The translations under genes and the position numbers were made by a program. From an uncultured Roseobacter sp. (lineage in GTDB: Bacteria > Pseudomonadota > Alphaproteobacteria > Rhodobacterales > Rhodobacteraceae): 64,000 nt of DNA. Shown one piece after another: positions 1 to 9,395 of this stretch (positions are counted from its first letter, which is position 1; the number at the start of each line of letters is the position of its first letter). The stretch is from assembly GCF_947495025.1 (NCBI RefSeq), contig NZ_CANLXG010000001.1, positions 868,001 to 932,000 on the forward strand, in the 5' to 3' direction. Under the pieces are notes generated by a model. It was not told where the DNA came from, ran no database searches, and saw only the letters and a program-made list of their open reading frames with translations.

Positions 1-1766
1 GCGTTCCCTGCCATGACTACGTAGGTTTTTACCTGTGGCTGCGCAGCCAGGTGGATGTCATCGTGCACATCGGCGCACATGGGACACTTGAATGGCTGCC
101 GGGCAAATCGGCGGCGCTGTCCGGCGACTGCTGGCCCGAGGTTCTGACGGGCGCAACCCCGGTCATCTACCCGTTCATCGTAAATGATCCGGGTGAGGCC
201 GCTCAGGCCAAACGGCGCATCGGGGCCGTCACGCTCGGGCATATTCCGCCGCCCATGGCGCAGGCCGCGACCCCTGCCCGTCTGTCCCGGCTGGAGGCCC
301 TGCTGGATGAATTTTCCAACGCTGACGGTCTGGACCCGAAGCGGCGCGACCGCCTGCAGGACGACATCCGGGAGGAGGCGCGCGCCCTGGGTGTGGAGGA
401 CGATCTCGGACTGGACGCTGCAGGCTGTCCAGCCGAGGCCATCACGCGGATCGACCGGTTTGTCTGTGACGTCAAGGACAGCCAGTTCGGCGACGGGCTG
501 CATATCTGGGGACGGACACCGCCCTCTGGCGCGCATTTCGACACCGCAGCATCCGCCAGTGCCGAACGCAACAGCCTGATCGCCGCCCTCGACGGGCGCC
601 GTATCGATGGCGGTCCTTCCGGCTCGCCTTGGCGCGGGCGGATGGATGTTCTGCCGACCGGGCGCAACCTTTATACCGTGGACCAGCGGTCGGTCCCGAC
701 GCGCGCCGCCTTCGCACAGGGCCGAAAGCTGGCTGCGGAATTTGTACGCCGTTATCTTCAGGACGAGGGCAACTGGCCCCGGTCGCTGGTTGTCGACCTC
801 TGGGGGTCCGCGACAATGCGCACCGCCGGCGAGGAATTCGCGATGGCGCTGGACCTGATGGGTGTGCGGCCGGTCTGGGACGAGGCATCAGAACGCGTTT
901 CCGGTATCGAGGTTGTCCCGATTACCGAGCTGGACCGCCCGCGTGTCGACGTCACCCTGCGTGTATCGGGCCTGTTCCGGGATGTGTTTCAGACGCTGAC
1001 GGCGCTTTATGCCCAGGCGGTGCGGGTCCTTGCCGCGCGCGACGAGGCGGACGACTGGAACCCCTATGTTGCTGCCGCCGGCCCCCGTGTTTTCGGCCCT
1101 GCCCCTGGCAGTTTCGGGGTCGGTATGGACCCGCTGATCGGAGACTATTCCGATGCTGCGCGAAAAGCTGCAGGAGAGGCCTGGCTGGCGGCGTCTTCCT
1201 GGGCGATTGACGGTGCCGACATCACGCATGAGCCGGATGCTGTGCGCACGCGTGTCTCCGAAGCCTCTGCCTTTCTGCATCTTCAGGACCTGCCAGAGAC
1301 GGATATTCTGCTGGCCAGCGACTATGCCACGCACGAGGCCGGTTTTGCCGCAGCCCAGGCTGTCACAGGAGGTGCAGCACGGCTTTTTCACATGGACGCC
1401 ACCGATATGGAAATCCCGCGCAGCCGGACTTTGGCCGAGGAGGTCGCCCGCGTAGTACACGGTCGTGCCACGCAACCCGGATGGATTGCGGGCATGCGGC
1501 GGCACGGGTTCCGGGGTGCTGCTGAAATTGCCGCGACGCTGGAAAACATGGCGGCCTTTGCACAACTGGCCGACGTGGTGCAGGGACATCTTTTCGACCT
1601 CTATTTCGACGCTACGCTGGGCGATCCGGATGTGGCAGGGTTCATCGGCGACGCAAACCCCGAAGCACTGGCGGCGATGAAAGACAGGTTTGCCGCACTG
1701 CATGCCGCGGGTCTGTGGAAATCCCGCCGCAACTCGATCCTTGCCGCCCTGCAGGCCGCCGAATGA
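1..1766 (+). CDS. cobN: Cobaltochelatase subunit CobN, C-terminal part (cut by window start)
   Basis: Large subunit of the aerobic ATP-dependent cobaltochelatase (CobN-CobS-CobT), which inserts cobalt into hydrogenobyrinic acid a,c-diamide in the cytoplasm. The reading frame is open from base 3 to the stop, so only about the last 587 residues are present; full CobN proteins exceed 1,000 residues. The family signature HIGAHGTLEWLPGK lies near the visible N-terminus and GSATMRTAGEEFAMAL further on, both typical of CobN/BchH-type chelatases. The internal GTG at 51 is not a start, because the CobN-like frame (HDYVGFYLWLR) runs through it. The stop overlaps the cobG start by 4 bp (ATGA), so it is the first visible gene of the B12 operon. 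CobS and CobT are not in the window. Confidence 0.96.
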   Translation, partial: VPCHDYVGFYLWLRSQVDVIVHIGAHGTLEWLPGKSAALSGDCWPEVLTGATPVIYPFIVNDPGEAAQAKRRIGAVTLGHIPPPMAQAATPARLSRLEALLDEFSNADGLDPKRRDRLQDDIREEARALGVEDDLGLDAAGCPAEAITRIDRFVCDVKDSQFGDGLHIWGRTPPSGAHFDTAASASAERNSLIAALDGRRIDGGPSGSPWRGRMDVLPTGRNLYTVDQRSVPTRAAFAQGRKLAAEFVRRYLQDEGNWPRSLVVDLWGSATMRTAGEEFAMALDLMGVRPVWDEASERVSGIEVVPITELDRPRVDVTLRVSGLFRDVFQTLTALYAQAVRVLAARDEADDWNPYVAAAGPRVFGPAPGSFGVGMDPLIGDYSDAARKAAGEAWLAASSWAIDGADITHEPDAVRTRVSEASAFLHLQDLPETDILLASDYATHEAGFAAAQAVTGGAARLFHMDATDMEIPRSRTLAEEVARVVHGRATQPGWIAGMRRHGFRGAAEIAATLENMAAFAQLADVVQGHLFDLYFDATLGDPDVAGFIGDANPEALAAMKDRFAALHAAGLWKSRRNSILAALQAAE

Positions 1767-2902
1767 GTGCAATCCCCAAGATAAAGGGCTGGTGCCCCGG
1801 GGCCTGGCGGCCGATGATGTCCGGCGACGGGCTTGTTGTGCGGATACGCCCGCATCTGAACCGGCTGACCCGGGACCAGGGGCTCAGGCTTGCGGATCTG
1901 GCGAAGTCTTTCGGGAGCGGGATCATTGATCTGACCTCGCGCGCCAATCTCCAGATCAGAGGCGTTTCGACGGACCGGCATCAGGGTCTGATTGCTGAAC
2001 TGTCTGATGCCGGGCTGCTTGACCCCGGCCCGGAGCTTGAGGCCAGACGGAACATCATCTGCGCGCCCTTCTGGCAGGCGGGTGATCTGACCGACCGGTT
2101 GCACACAGCGCTGATGACCCGCCTGCCGGAACTGCCACTGCTGCCCGCCAAGATGGGGATCGCCATTGATGTCGCGGAAACCCGCAGCCTGAGCGCGGCC
2201 CCGGCAGATTTCCGGCTGGAACGCAGCCTCGACGGATCGCTTGTCCTGCGCGCGGACGGTGCCAGCCAGGGCGTGGCCGTGACCGAAGCGGACGCACCGG
2301 ACGCGCTTCTGGAGCTGGCAAACTGGTTTGTCCGTTCCGGAGGCGCGGATGCCGGGCGCATGAAAAAACACCTGACGAATTCCGAACTGCCCGGACAGTT
2401 CCGCGGAACCGATCCGGCCCCTGACGGCCCGTTGCCCGAGCCCGGGCAACGAGGCACATTCGCTCTTTTTGGCGCCGCTTTTGGTGCCATCGATGCCGCC
2501 GTGTTGCACGACCTGCTGCGCACGTCCGGCCCAACCGGGTTGCGCACGACACCCTGGCGGCTCTTTGCTCTTGAAAACACTGTCATACCTGAACAAACGC
2601 CCTTTATCAGCGCACCGGGTGACCCGGCACTGCGGGTCAGTGCCTGTCCCGGCGCGCCCTTTTGCACACAGGCGCAGGTAGCCACGCGCGCTCTGGCGCG
2701 AAAGCTGGCGCCCGCTCTGGCTCCGGGGCAGAGCCTGCATGTGTCAGGCTGTGCCAAGGGATGCGCACATCCCGCCCCCGCGGACATCACCGTCGCCGGC
2801 GCGATGGGCGCTTTCGATCTTGTCAGGAATGGCACAGCATGGGATGAGCCGCACCGGCGCGGCCTGTCCGAGGACGATATTTTGAAGGAAGTGGCACAGT
2901 AA
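1763..2902 (+). CDS. cobG: Precorrin-3B synthase CobG
   Basis: CobG is the oxygen-dependent monooxygenase that converts precorrin-3A to precorrin-3B, the diagnostic step of the aerobic B12 route. The 379-residue protein is a nitrite/sulfite-reductase-like fold. It has a ferredoxin-like N-terminal half (RIRPHLNRLTRDQGLRLADL) and the Cys pairs ACPGAPFC and SGCAKGCAHPAP near residues 295-340 that bind 4Fe-4S and precede sirohaem-type binding in this family. The start at 1763 overlaps the cobN stop by ATGA; an upstream in-frame start at 1715 lies inside cobN and is unlikely. cobH follows after 1 base. The presence of CobG indicates aerobic rather than anaerobic corrin ring contraction. Confidence 0.95.
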   Translation: MSAIPKIKGWCPGAWRPMMSGDGLVVRIRPHLNRLTRDQGLRLADLAKSFGSGIIDLTSRANLQIRGVSTDRHQGLIAELSDAGLLDPGPELEARRNIICAPFWQAGDLTDRLHTALMTRLPELPLLPAKMGIAIDVAETRSLSAAPADFRLERSLDGSLVLRADGASQGVAVTEADAPDALLELANWFVRSGGADAGRMKKHLTNSELPGQFRGTDPAPDGPLPEPGQRGTFALFGAAFGAIDAAVLHDLLRTSGPTGLRTTPWRLFALENTVIPEQTPFISAPGDPALRVSACPGAPFCTQAQVATRALARKLAPALAPGQSLHVSGCAKGCAHPAPADITVAGAMGAFDLVRNGTAWDEPHRRGLSEDDILKEVAQ

Positions 2903-2903
2903 A

Positions 2904-3533
2904 ATGCCCTATGAATACGAGAAGAACGGTGCAGCGATATATCTGGAAAGCTTTGCAACGATCCGCGCCGAAGCCCGCCTTGAACACTTTGACAAGGATG
3001 CAGAACAGGTCGTGGTGCGCATGATCCACGCCGCGGGCATGGTCGGTCTTGAAGAGCACGTTCAGGTGTCTGACGGTATGGTTGCTACGGCACGCGCCGC
3101 CCTTGAAAACGGCGCGCCCGTCTTCTGCGACGCCTATATGGTCAGCGAGGGCGTGACCCGAAAACGCCTGCCGGCGGACAATGATGTGATCTGCACGTTG
3201 CGCGACCCGCGTGTGCCGGACATGGCACGCGACATGGGCACCACGCGCTCTGCCGCAGCGCTCGAGCTCTGGCGCGACAGGCTCGGCGGGGCGCTCGTGG
3301 CCATTGGAAATGCACCTACAGCACTTTTTCATCTGCTCGAGATGCTGGAGGACCCGGACTGCCCGCGCCCTGCGGCCATCATCGGCTGCCCGGTTGGATT
3401 TGTCGGCGCGCGCGAAAGCAAAGAAGCGCTGTGGCAGGCCCAGCCCGTCCCCTCAATCATTGTGAACGGCCGGCTTGGCGGCAGCGCCATCACAGTCGCC
3501 GCCGTCAACGCGATCGCGAGCCGCTCAGAATGA
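2904..3533 (+). CDS. cobH: Precorrin-8X methylmutase CobH
   Basis: Isomerises precorrin-8X to hydrogenobyrinic acid by moving a methyl group from C-11 to C-12. The 209-residue product matches the usual family length. It carries the conserved motif RMIHAAGMVG with the proposed catalytic His at residue 42, and the C-terminal GxPVGFVGARESKE segment typical of CobH/CbiC. It starts one base after the cobG stop and its stop overlaps the cobI ATG (ATGA), so translation is probably coupled. Nothing unusual is visible in the sequence. Confidence 0.96.
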   Translation: MPYEYEKNGAAIYLESFATIRAEARLEHFDKDAEQVVVRMIHAAGMVGLEEHVQVSDGMVATARAALENGAPVFCDAYMVSEGVTRKRLPADNDVICTLRDPRVPDMARDMGTTRSAAALELWRDRLGGALVAIGNAPTALFHLLEMLEDPDCPRPAAIIGCPVGFVGARESKEALWQAQPVPSIIVNGRLGGSAITVAAVNAIASRSE

Positions 3534-4255
3534 CCGGTACACTCTACGGTGTGGGACTTGGCCCCGGTGATCCCGAACTGATGAGCGTGCGCGCTGACCG
3601 CCTGGTGCGCACAACGCGCCATATTGCATGGTTTCGCAAGGCCGGCCGCGCCGGTCGCGCCCGCAGTATCGTTGAAGGCATGTTCCGCGAGGATGTGGAA
3701 ACCTTTGCCATGGAATACCCCGTCACAACCGAAATTCCGCTGAGCGATCCGCGCTACAACGAGATATTGTCTGCCTTTTACACCACGTGCTGCGCGCGAC
3801 TCGAAGCCACTGTGCAGGGCGGCGAAGACGTCGTTGTACTCTGCGAAGGCGACCCTTTTTTCTATGGCTCATTCATGCACGCCTATACCCGCCTGAAAGA
3901 CCGGATCCCTGTGGAGGTGGTTCCGGCCATCACCGGTATGTCTGCTGCCTGGACGGCCACCGGCGCGCCGATCACATGGGGTGACGACATTCTGTCTACG
4001 GTGATGGGTACGCTGGATGAAGAAACGCTGACCGATGCCATGACACGGGCCGATGCGCTTGTGGTTATGAAAATCGGCCGCAATCTTCCCAAAGTACGCC
4101 GCGCACTGGATGCCGCCGGCAAGACCGACCGCGCAGTTCTGGTGGAATATGCCAGCATGGCAGGCCAGAACGTATGCCCGCTGCGCGAATATACCGGCGA
4201 AACGCTCCCCTATTTTTCGATCATCATCGTGCACGGACAGGGGCGCAGGCCATGA
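3530..4255 (+). CDS. cobI: Precorrin-2 C20-methyltransferase CobI
   Basis: S-adenosylmethionine-dependent methylation of precorrin-2 at C-20 to give precorrin-3A. The 241-residue protein begins with the tetrapyrrole methylase signature YGVGLGPGDPELMS and has CEGDPFFYGSFMHAY and VVPAITGMSAAW, the conserved SAM-binding segments of the CobI/CbiL group. The start chosen overlaps the cobH stop by 4 bp; a longer frame beginning at 3431 would lie inside cobH. It sits fourth in the operon and its own stop overlaps the cobJ start. Confidence 0.96.
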   Translation: MTGTLYGVGLGPGDPELMSVRADRLVRTTRHIAWFRKAGRAGRARSIVEGMFREDVETFAMEYPVTTEIPLSDPRYNEILSAFYTTCCARLEATVQGGEDVVVLCEGDPFFYGSFMHAYTRLKDRIPVEVVPAITGMSAAWTATGAPITWGDDILSTVMGTLDEETLTDAMTRADALVVMKIGRNLPKVRRALDAAGKTDRAVLVEYASMAGQNVCPLREYTGETLPYFSIIIVHGQGRRP

Positions 4256-5004
4256 GCGGATCTGTGGTGATTGCTGGCCTCGGGCCTGGCGCAGACGCCA
4301 TGGTAACGCCCGAAGTCAGTGCAGCCCTGGCGCAGGCCACGGATGTGGTAGGCTACATCCCTTACGTGCGGCGTATACCGCCACGCGACGGTCTGACGCT
4401 TCATGAAAGCGATAACCGCGTCGAACTGGATCGTGCCTGCCACGCGCTGGAAATGGCGAAAGCAGGTAAGAGGGTGGTCGTCGTCAGCTCGGGTGATCCG
4501 GGCGTTTTTGCAATGGCCTCAGCCGTTTTTGAAGCGGTGGAAAGCGGGCCGGACACCTGGCGGAACCTGAACATTCAGGTGCTGCCGGGGATCACCGCAA
4601 TGCTGGCCGCCGCTGCTGCCGCGGGCGCTCCGCTCGGGCATGATTTCTGTGCGATCAACCTCAGCGATAACCTGAAACCCTGGCCGCTGATCGAAAAACG
4701 CCTGCGTCTGGCAGCCGAGGGCGATTTTGCGATGGGGTTCTACAATCCGCGCTCCAAATCCCGCCCCGAAGGCTTTGCGCGTGTTCTGGATGTGTTGCGC
4801 GCGGTCTGTGAGCCCGGACGGCTGATGATCTTTGCCCGCGCGGTCAGCACGCCGGACGAGGTTGTCCGCGTCGAAACACTGGCCGGTGCGACCCCGGAGA
4901 TGGCGGATATGCGCACTGTCGTGCTTGTCGGATCTTCACGCACAAGGATGATCCGGCGCGACGGCGCACCCTTTGTTTACACACCCAGATCGGTGCCTGC
5001 ATGA
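4252..5004 (+). CDS. cobJ: Precorrin-3B C17-methyltransferase CobJ
   Basis: Methylates precorrin-3B at C-17 with ring contraction to precorrin-4. The 250-residue protein has the N-terminal GLGPGADAMVTPEV, then VVSSGDPGVFAMASAV and VLPGITAMLAAAAAAGAPLG, and MGFYNPRSKSRP, a motif characteristic of CobJ/CbiH. The ATG at 4252 overlaps the cobI stop (ATGA). The last 28 bp overlap the 3' end of the antisense cobK gene, so the two genes are convergent here. The length fits stand-alone CobJ without fusion domains. Confidence 0.95.
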   Translation: MSGSVVIAGLGPGADAMVTPEVSAALAQATDVVGYIPYVRRIPPRDGLTLHESDNRVELDRACHALEMAKAGKRVVVVSSGDPGVFAMASAVFEAVESGPDTWRNLNIQVLPGITAMLAAAAAAGAPLGHDFCAINLSDNLKPWPLIEKRLRLAAEGDFAMGFYNPRSKSRPEGFARVLDVLRAVCEPGRLMIFARAVSTPDEVVRVETLAGATPEMADMRTVVLVGSSRTRMIRRDGAPFVYTPRSVPA

Positions 5005-5732
5005 GACAGCCAGTCAAGCACCTGCTCCGGGCTGGAAAGTTCGGTCCGCTCTGGCAGGGCCGGACGGTCGATCATGATCACCGGCAGACCAAGACTGCGC
5101 GCGGCAGCAATTTTGGCATAAGCACCTGTTCCACCGGAGTTTTTCGACACCACCAGATCAATGCCATGGGCCTGCATCAGAGCCTGGTCATTTTCTGCGG
5201 TGAACGGGCCACGCGAAACGACCACATGCGCGTCGGGAAACGGCAGGTCCTGTGCGGGCGGATCAACCAGGCGCAACAGATAGAAATGCTGCAGATTGGG
5301 CGCAAATTCGGCAAGATGCATCCGGCCGACAGCCAGCATCACGCGCGCGGCAGGTCGATCAAGCGCACGCACCGCACCTGCGATACTGTCGACAGTGTGC
5401 CAGTCGTCTCCGGCAACACGCTTCCAACCCGGCCGGGTGAGCGCGACCATCGGCACGTCAGCGTTCTGCGCCGCGACCATTGCGTTGTGGCTCATCTGAG
5501 CCGCAAAAGGGTGTGTGGCATCGACAAGATGGGTGATGCGATGCTCTCTGAGATGCCGGGCCAGTCCCTCTGCGCCGCCAAAACCACCGATGCGCACGGG
5601 CAGAGGCTGGCGCGCGGGGCGTTCGACGCGACCAGCCAGCGAAACAGTCGCCTGAAGGCCGGCGTCCGACACGGCCTGTGCCAGACGCGCGGCTTCGGTC
5701 GTGCCGCCAAGGATCAGCAGGTTCGGCGTCAT
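4977..5732 (-). CDS. cobK: Precorrin-6A reductase CobK
   Basis: NADPH-dependent reduction of precorrin-6A to precorrin-6B. The 251-residue protein starts with NLLILGGTTEAARLAQ, a Rossmann-type nucleotide site typical of CobK/CbiJ, and contains VDATHPFAAQMSHNA and SKNSGGTGAYAKIAAAR, both conserved in the family. The ATG at 5732 is preceded by an AGGGGG stretch about 8 nt upstream on the minus strand. It is the only cob gene here on the minus strand. Its start codon shares two bases with the cobL start and its 3' end overlaps cobJ by 28 bp, so it fills the cobJ-cobL gap completely. Much longer upstream in-frame starts exist but would run through cobL. Confidence 0.94.
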   Translation of the reverse strand: MTPNLLILGGTTEAARLAQAVSDAGLQATVSLAGRVERPARQPLPVRIGGFGGAEGLARHLREHRITHLVDATHPFAAQMSHNAMVAAQNADVPMVALTRPGWKRVAGDDWHTVDSIAGAVRALDRPAARVMLAVGRMHLAEFAPNLQHFYLLRLVDPPAQDLPFPDAHVVVSRGPFTAENDQALMQAHGIDLVVSKNSGGTGAYAKIAAARSLGLPVIMIDRPALPERTELSSPEQVLDWLSHAGTDLGV

Positions 5733-6930
5733 GACTGAGACCCCCTGGATAACAATCGTCGGACTGGGAGAGGATGGACCGGAAGGGCTGACCCCTGCAA
5801 GCCTCGCTGCTCTGCAAAGCGCAGAAATAATCATGGGACCGCCACGCCACCTTTCACTGTTGCCGGACCTGACGGCAAAGCAGATTGCATGGCCGGTGCC
5901 CTTTGCAGATGGTCTCGGGATGCTGTCGGAACTCAGCGGGCGGAATGTCGTCGTGCTCGCTTCGGGTGATCCGTTCTGGTACGGTGCGGGCTCTGTTCTG
6001 GTGCGCCATTTCGGGCGGAACGCCCTGCGCACAATCCCGGCCCCATCAACATTTTCGCGGGCGGCGGCTGCACTGGGCTGGCCGCTGGAACGGACAATCT
6101 GTCTCGGACTGCACGCCGCACCTTTCACGCGCATGCGGACATCTCTGCACCCGGGGGCGCGGTTGCTGGTGCTGTTGAGAGACGGAGAGGCGGTAAGCGA
6201 CCTGGCCGCCTGGCTTACAGAAGTGGGCTTTGGCGCCTCCGCACTGACCGTGCTGGAAGCCCTGGGCGGGCCATCCGAACGCATCACGCACATGACGGCA
6301 GATCAGACAACCGGCGGGCCATGGTCTCATCCTGTCTGTGCAGCAATCGACGTCGCGGGCGACGGGCCGCGTATTCCTGCCACCAGCGGCCTGCATGATG
6401 CGTTTTACGAATCTGACGGGGTCATGACGAAACGCGCCGTGCGGGCCATGACACTGTCGGCACTCGCGCCCTGCCCGGGCGAAAGGCTGTGGGACATCGG
6501 TGGCGGGTCCGGCACGATCGCGATTGAATGGTTGCTGGCGCATCCCCGCTGCGAGGCGATCACGATCGAACCGCGCGCCGACAGAATTGCCCTGATCCGC
6601 GCGAATGCAGCGGCGCTCGGCGCAGACCGGCTGACGATCACCCAGGGAAAAGCGCCCGGAGCGCTGGAGGATCTGCCCGTTCCCGATGCCATCTTTGTTG
6701 GTGGCGGGCTGTCTGCAGATCTGCTGGATGCTCTGGACAAGGCAGTGCCGTCAGGGACGCGTGTTGTGGCCAATGCTGTCACGATGGAGGCCGAAGCGTT
6801 GCTGGCTGACCTGCATGCGCGCAGGGGTGGCGAGCTCATCCGCATAGAAATGTCGGCGGTACGGGCGCTGGGAGAAAAACGCGGCTGGGAAGCGGCTTAC
6901 CCGATTGTGCAGTGGAGCGGCAGGCTGTGA
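5731..6930 (+). CDS. cobL: Precorrin-6Y C5,15-methyltransferase (decarboxylating) CobL
   Basis: Bifunctional enzyme that methylates precorrin-6B at C-5 and C-15 and decarboxylates the C-12 acetate side chain, giving precorrin-8X. The 399-residue protein is a fusion. The N-terminal CbiE-like half has the tetrapyrrole methylase motif IVGLGEDGPEGLT and LASGDPFWYGAG. The C-terminal CbiT-like half (from about residue 235) has the SAM motif LWDIGGGSGTIAIEWLLAH. The start at 5731 is preceded by AGCAGG about 7 nt upstream, within cobK antisense. The TGA stop overlaps the GTG start of cobE. The full-length fusion is usual for aerobic-pathway organisms. Confidence 0.95.
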   Translation: MTETPWITIVGLGEDGPEGLTPASLAALQSAEIIMGPPRHLSLLPDLTAKQIAWPVPFADGLGMLSELSGRNVVVLASGDPFWYGAGSVLVRHFGRNALRTIPAPSTFSRAAAALGWPLERTICLGLHAAPFTRMRTSLHPGARLLVLLRDGEAVSDLAAWLTEVGFGASALTVLEALGGPSERITHMTADQTTGGPWSHPVCAAIDVAGDGPRIPATSGLHDAFYESDGVMTKRAVRAMTLSALAPCPGERLWDIGGGSGTIAIEWLLAHPRCEAITIEPRADRIALIRANAAALGADRLTITQGKAPGALEDLPVPDAIFVGGGLSADLLDALDKAVPSGTRVVANAVTMEAEALLADLHARRGGELIRIEMSAVRALGEKRGWEAAYPIVQWSGRL

Positions 6931-7295
6931 TTGTTGCAGGATTCGGTTTTCGCAGCACGGCAACACCGGAAAGCCTGCGCGCCGCACTCGGTGCCTGTGT
7001 CGCAACCGCACGCCCCGATGCTGTGGCGACAGCCGCCGACAAGGCACGCAGCGACGCGTTTGCAGGATTCGCCGCGGACCTTGGTCTGCGGATCATCCCG
7101 GTTGACCCCGATACGCTTGCACGGCAACAGACCTCAACACACTCAGCGGCATCTGACGCAGCGCGCGGTACCGGATCCGTGGCAGAGGCCGCCGCCCTGG
7201 CCGCAGCGGGCAGCGGCGCGCGGCTGCTTGCCCCGCGCGTCGTCTCACAGGATGGTATGGCGACCTGCGCGCTGGCAGAAGGAACAGACAAATGA
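6927..7295 (+). CDS. cobE: CobE / CbiG C-terminal-domain protein
   Basis: Small (122-residue) protein of the CobE/CbiG-C family, found in cob operons and thought to assist corrin biosynthesis; its exact reaction in the aerobic path is not settled. It opens with [21 protein letters not shown], characteristic of the family, and has Gly/Ala-rich [18 protein letters not shown] near the C-terminus. The GTG at 6927 is chosen because it overlaps the cobL stop (GTGA) and follows a GGAG at 8 nt spacing; another GTG lies 15 bases earlier. The stop overlaps the cobM ATG by 4 bp. Confidence 0.88.
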   Translation: MIVAGFGFRSTATPESLRAALGACVATARPDAVATAADKARSDAFAGFAADLGLRIIPVDPDTLARQQTSTHSAASDAARGTGSVAEAAALAAAGSGARLLAPRVVSQDGMATCALAEGTDK

Positions 7296-8086
7296 CCGTG
7301 CATTTTATTGGCGCAGGGCCCGGTGCGGCCGATCTGCTGACCCTTCGGGGGCGCGATCTGATCGCGGGCAGTCCGGTATGTCTCTACGCCGGCTCACTGG
7401 TACCCGAAGCCATCCTAGGTCATTGCCCGGCTGATGCCCGGATCGTGAACACCGCACCGATGGATCTGGATGCAATCATTTCCGAAATTGCCACCGCGCA
7501 TCAAAAAGGCCTCGACGTGGCGCGCCTGCATTCCGGTGATCTGTCCGTCTGGTCCGCCATGGGCGAGCAGATACGCCGCCTCAAGGCGCTGAACATTCCG
7601 TTCACAGTCACACCGGGTGTCCCGTCTTTTGCCGCCGCCGCCGCCAGTCTCGGGCAGGAGCTGACACTGCCCGGCCTGTCGCAATCGGTCGTGCTGACAC
7701 GCACACAGGGACGCGCCTCTTCGATGCCGGACGGTGAAACGCTCTCTGGCTTCGGCGCAACCGGCGCAACGCTGGCGCTGCATCTGTCGATCGGCAAACT
7801 GGCGCGCGTGGTCGCGGAGCTGACACCGCATTACGGCCCCGACTGTCCCGTCGCCGTCGTCTTCCGGGCGACCTGGCCTGATGAGCGGATCATCCGGGCG
7901 ACACTCGCAACGATCGGGCGGGAAATGGACCCGTCTGTCACCCGCACGGCACTCATTTTTGTGGGTCCGGCGGTCAGTGGCGAAGGTTTTCAGGAAAGCT
8001 GCCTCTATTCGGCGGACTACGACCGCCGTTACCGCCCGCAAACGGCTGAAAGCCCCTGGTCTGAATGGAAACATGGCGATGACTGA
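7292..8086 (+). CDS. cobM: Precorrin-4 C11-methyltransferase CobM
   Basis: SAM-dependent methylation of precorrin-4 at C-11 to precorrin-5. The 264-residue protein starts with [18 protein letters not shown] and contains [28 protein letters not shown] and [16 protein letters not shown], the diagnostic CobM/CbiF motifs. The start overlaps the cobE stop (ATGA) and the end overlaps the cobB start, keeping the tight packing of the operon. Length is normal. Confidence 0.96.
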   Translation: MTVHFIGAGPGAADLLTLRGRDLIAGSPVCLYAGSLVPEAILGHCPADARIVNTAPMDLDAIISEIATAHQKGLDVARLHSGDLSVWSAMGEQIRRLKALNIPFTVTPGVPSFAAAAASLGQELTLPGLSQSVVLTRTQGRASSMPDGETLSGFGATGATLALHLSIGKLARVVAELTPHYGPDCPVAVVFRATWPDERIIRATLATIGREMDPSVTRTALIFVGPAVSGEGFQESCLYSADYDRRYRPQTAESPWSEWKHGDD

Positions 8087-9395
8087 AACACCTCCCGGCA
8101 TTCTGATCTCTGCGCCCTCATCCGGCACCGGCAAGACAACTGTTATGCTGGGCCTCTTACGCGCCCTGCGCGACAGCGGCCTGCAGGTGCAGCCCTACAA
8201 GTCCGGCCCTGACTATATCGACCCTGCCTTTCACCGGGCGGCCTCTGGCCGGGCGTCATTCAACATTGACACCTGGGCCATGCATGACGGCCTTCTGGAC
8301 GGTATCGCGGGCCAGATGCAGGGCGCGGATATCTGTGTCGCCGAAGGGTCCATGGGTCTCTATGACGGGGTCGCGACACGCGGCCAGACCGGTTTTGGCT
8401 CAAGCGCGGAAACGGCGACACGGATGGGCTGGCCCGTCGTGCTGGTCATCGACGTGAGCGGCCAGGCGCAATCTGCTGCCGCCACGGCCCTCGGCTTCCG
8501 CGCCTACGCACCGGATCTGCCCTTTGCCGGCGTGATCCTGAACCGTGTTGCCAGCCCCCGTCACGAGCGTCTTGCCCGCCTTGGCATGGACAAGGCCGGC
8601 ATCCGGGTGCTGGGCGTACTGCCGCGCCGGGGAGATCTCGCATTACCCGAAAGACACCTGGGACTGATCCAGGCTGTGGAACACCCCGATCTGGAAGCCG
8701 CCATCGCCGGATATGCCAGCTTTCTGACCGAACACGTGGATATCGACGCGATCCGCAAGGCGGCGGCAGGCAACAACACCCTGCCAACCGGCACCCTGCC
8801 CGCGCCGCCGGCACAGCGCATTGCTCTTGCCCGTGACGCTGCATTCTCCTTTACCTACCCGCATCTGCTGCAGGGCTGGCGGGATGCTGGCGCCGAAATT
8901 CTGCCCTTTTCACCGCTGGCGGATGAAGCACCGGCGGCAGATGCTGACCTTGTCTGGCTGCCCGGCGGGTACCCCGAACTGCATGCCGGCAAAATCGCAT
9001 CCGCTGATCGGTTTCTGACAGGCCTGCGCACACACGCTGAAACACGCCCCGTGCATGGCGAGTGCGGCGGATACATGGCTCTTGGCAGCGCGCTGATCGA
9101 CAAGGAAGGTACCCGCCACGGGATGGCCGGCCTGCTGGGCCTCGTGACATCCTACGAAAAACGGAAATTTCACCTTGGGTACCGCCGCGCGGTACTGCAG
9201 TCTGCCATGCCGGGGTTCGTGCCCGGCCAGCCCCTGCGCGGTCACGAGTTTCATTATTCGACGATTCTGGAGCAGCCGGACGCGCCGCTGGCAGATGTTG
9301 CCGACGCAGATGGCAACCCGGTCCCCGAGACGGGGTCGCACCGGGGTCATGTCACCGGCACGTTCTTTCATCTGATTACGCCGGAGGCGGCATGA
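8073..9395 (+). CDS. cobB: Hydrogenobyrinic/cobyrinic acid a,c-diamide synthase CobB
   Basis: ATP- and glutamine-dependent amidation of the a and c carboxylates of hydrogenobyrinic acid, making the substrate for the CobNST chelatase encoded just upstream. The 440-residue protein has an N-terminal P-loop ([17 protein letters not shown]), the DTBS-like segment [13 protein letters not shown], and a C-terminal class I glutamine amidotransferase-like domain with the nucleophile Cys in [12 protein letters not shown] and a His-rich end ([11 protein letters not shown]). Two ATGs, 8073 and 8079, are possible starts; both overlap the end of cobM. The stop overlaps the cobA start. Confidence 0.95.
   Translation: MAMTETPPGILISAPSSGTGKTTVMLGLLRALRDSGLQVQPYKSGPDYIDPAFHRAASGRASFNIDTWAMHDGLLDGIAGQMQGADICVAEGSMGLYDGVATRGQTGFGSSAETATRMGWPVVLVIDVSGQAQSAAATALGFRAYAPDLPFAGVILNRVASPRHERLARLGMDKAGIRVLGVLPRRGDLALPERHLGLIQAVEHPDLEAAIAGYASFLTEHVDIDAIRKAAAGNNTLPTGTLPAPPAQRIALARDAAFSFTYPHLLQGWRDAGAEILPFSPLADEAPAADADLVWLPGGYPELHAGKIASADRFLTGLRTHAETRPVHGECGGYMALGSALIDKEGTRHGMAGLLGLVTSYEKRKFHLGYRRAVLQSAMPGFVPGQPLRGHEFHYSTILEQPDAPLADVADADGNPVPETGSHRGHVTGTFFHLITPEAA

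Noticed and set aside
1601..2958. Long minus-strand frames opposite cobN/cobG
   Set aside because: Both lie fully within clear cob genes and show no domain pattern or ribosome site.
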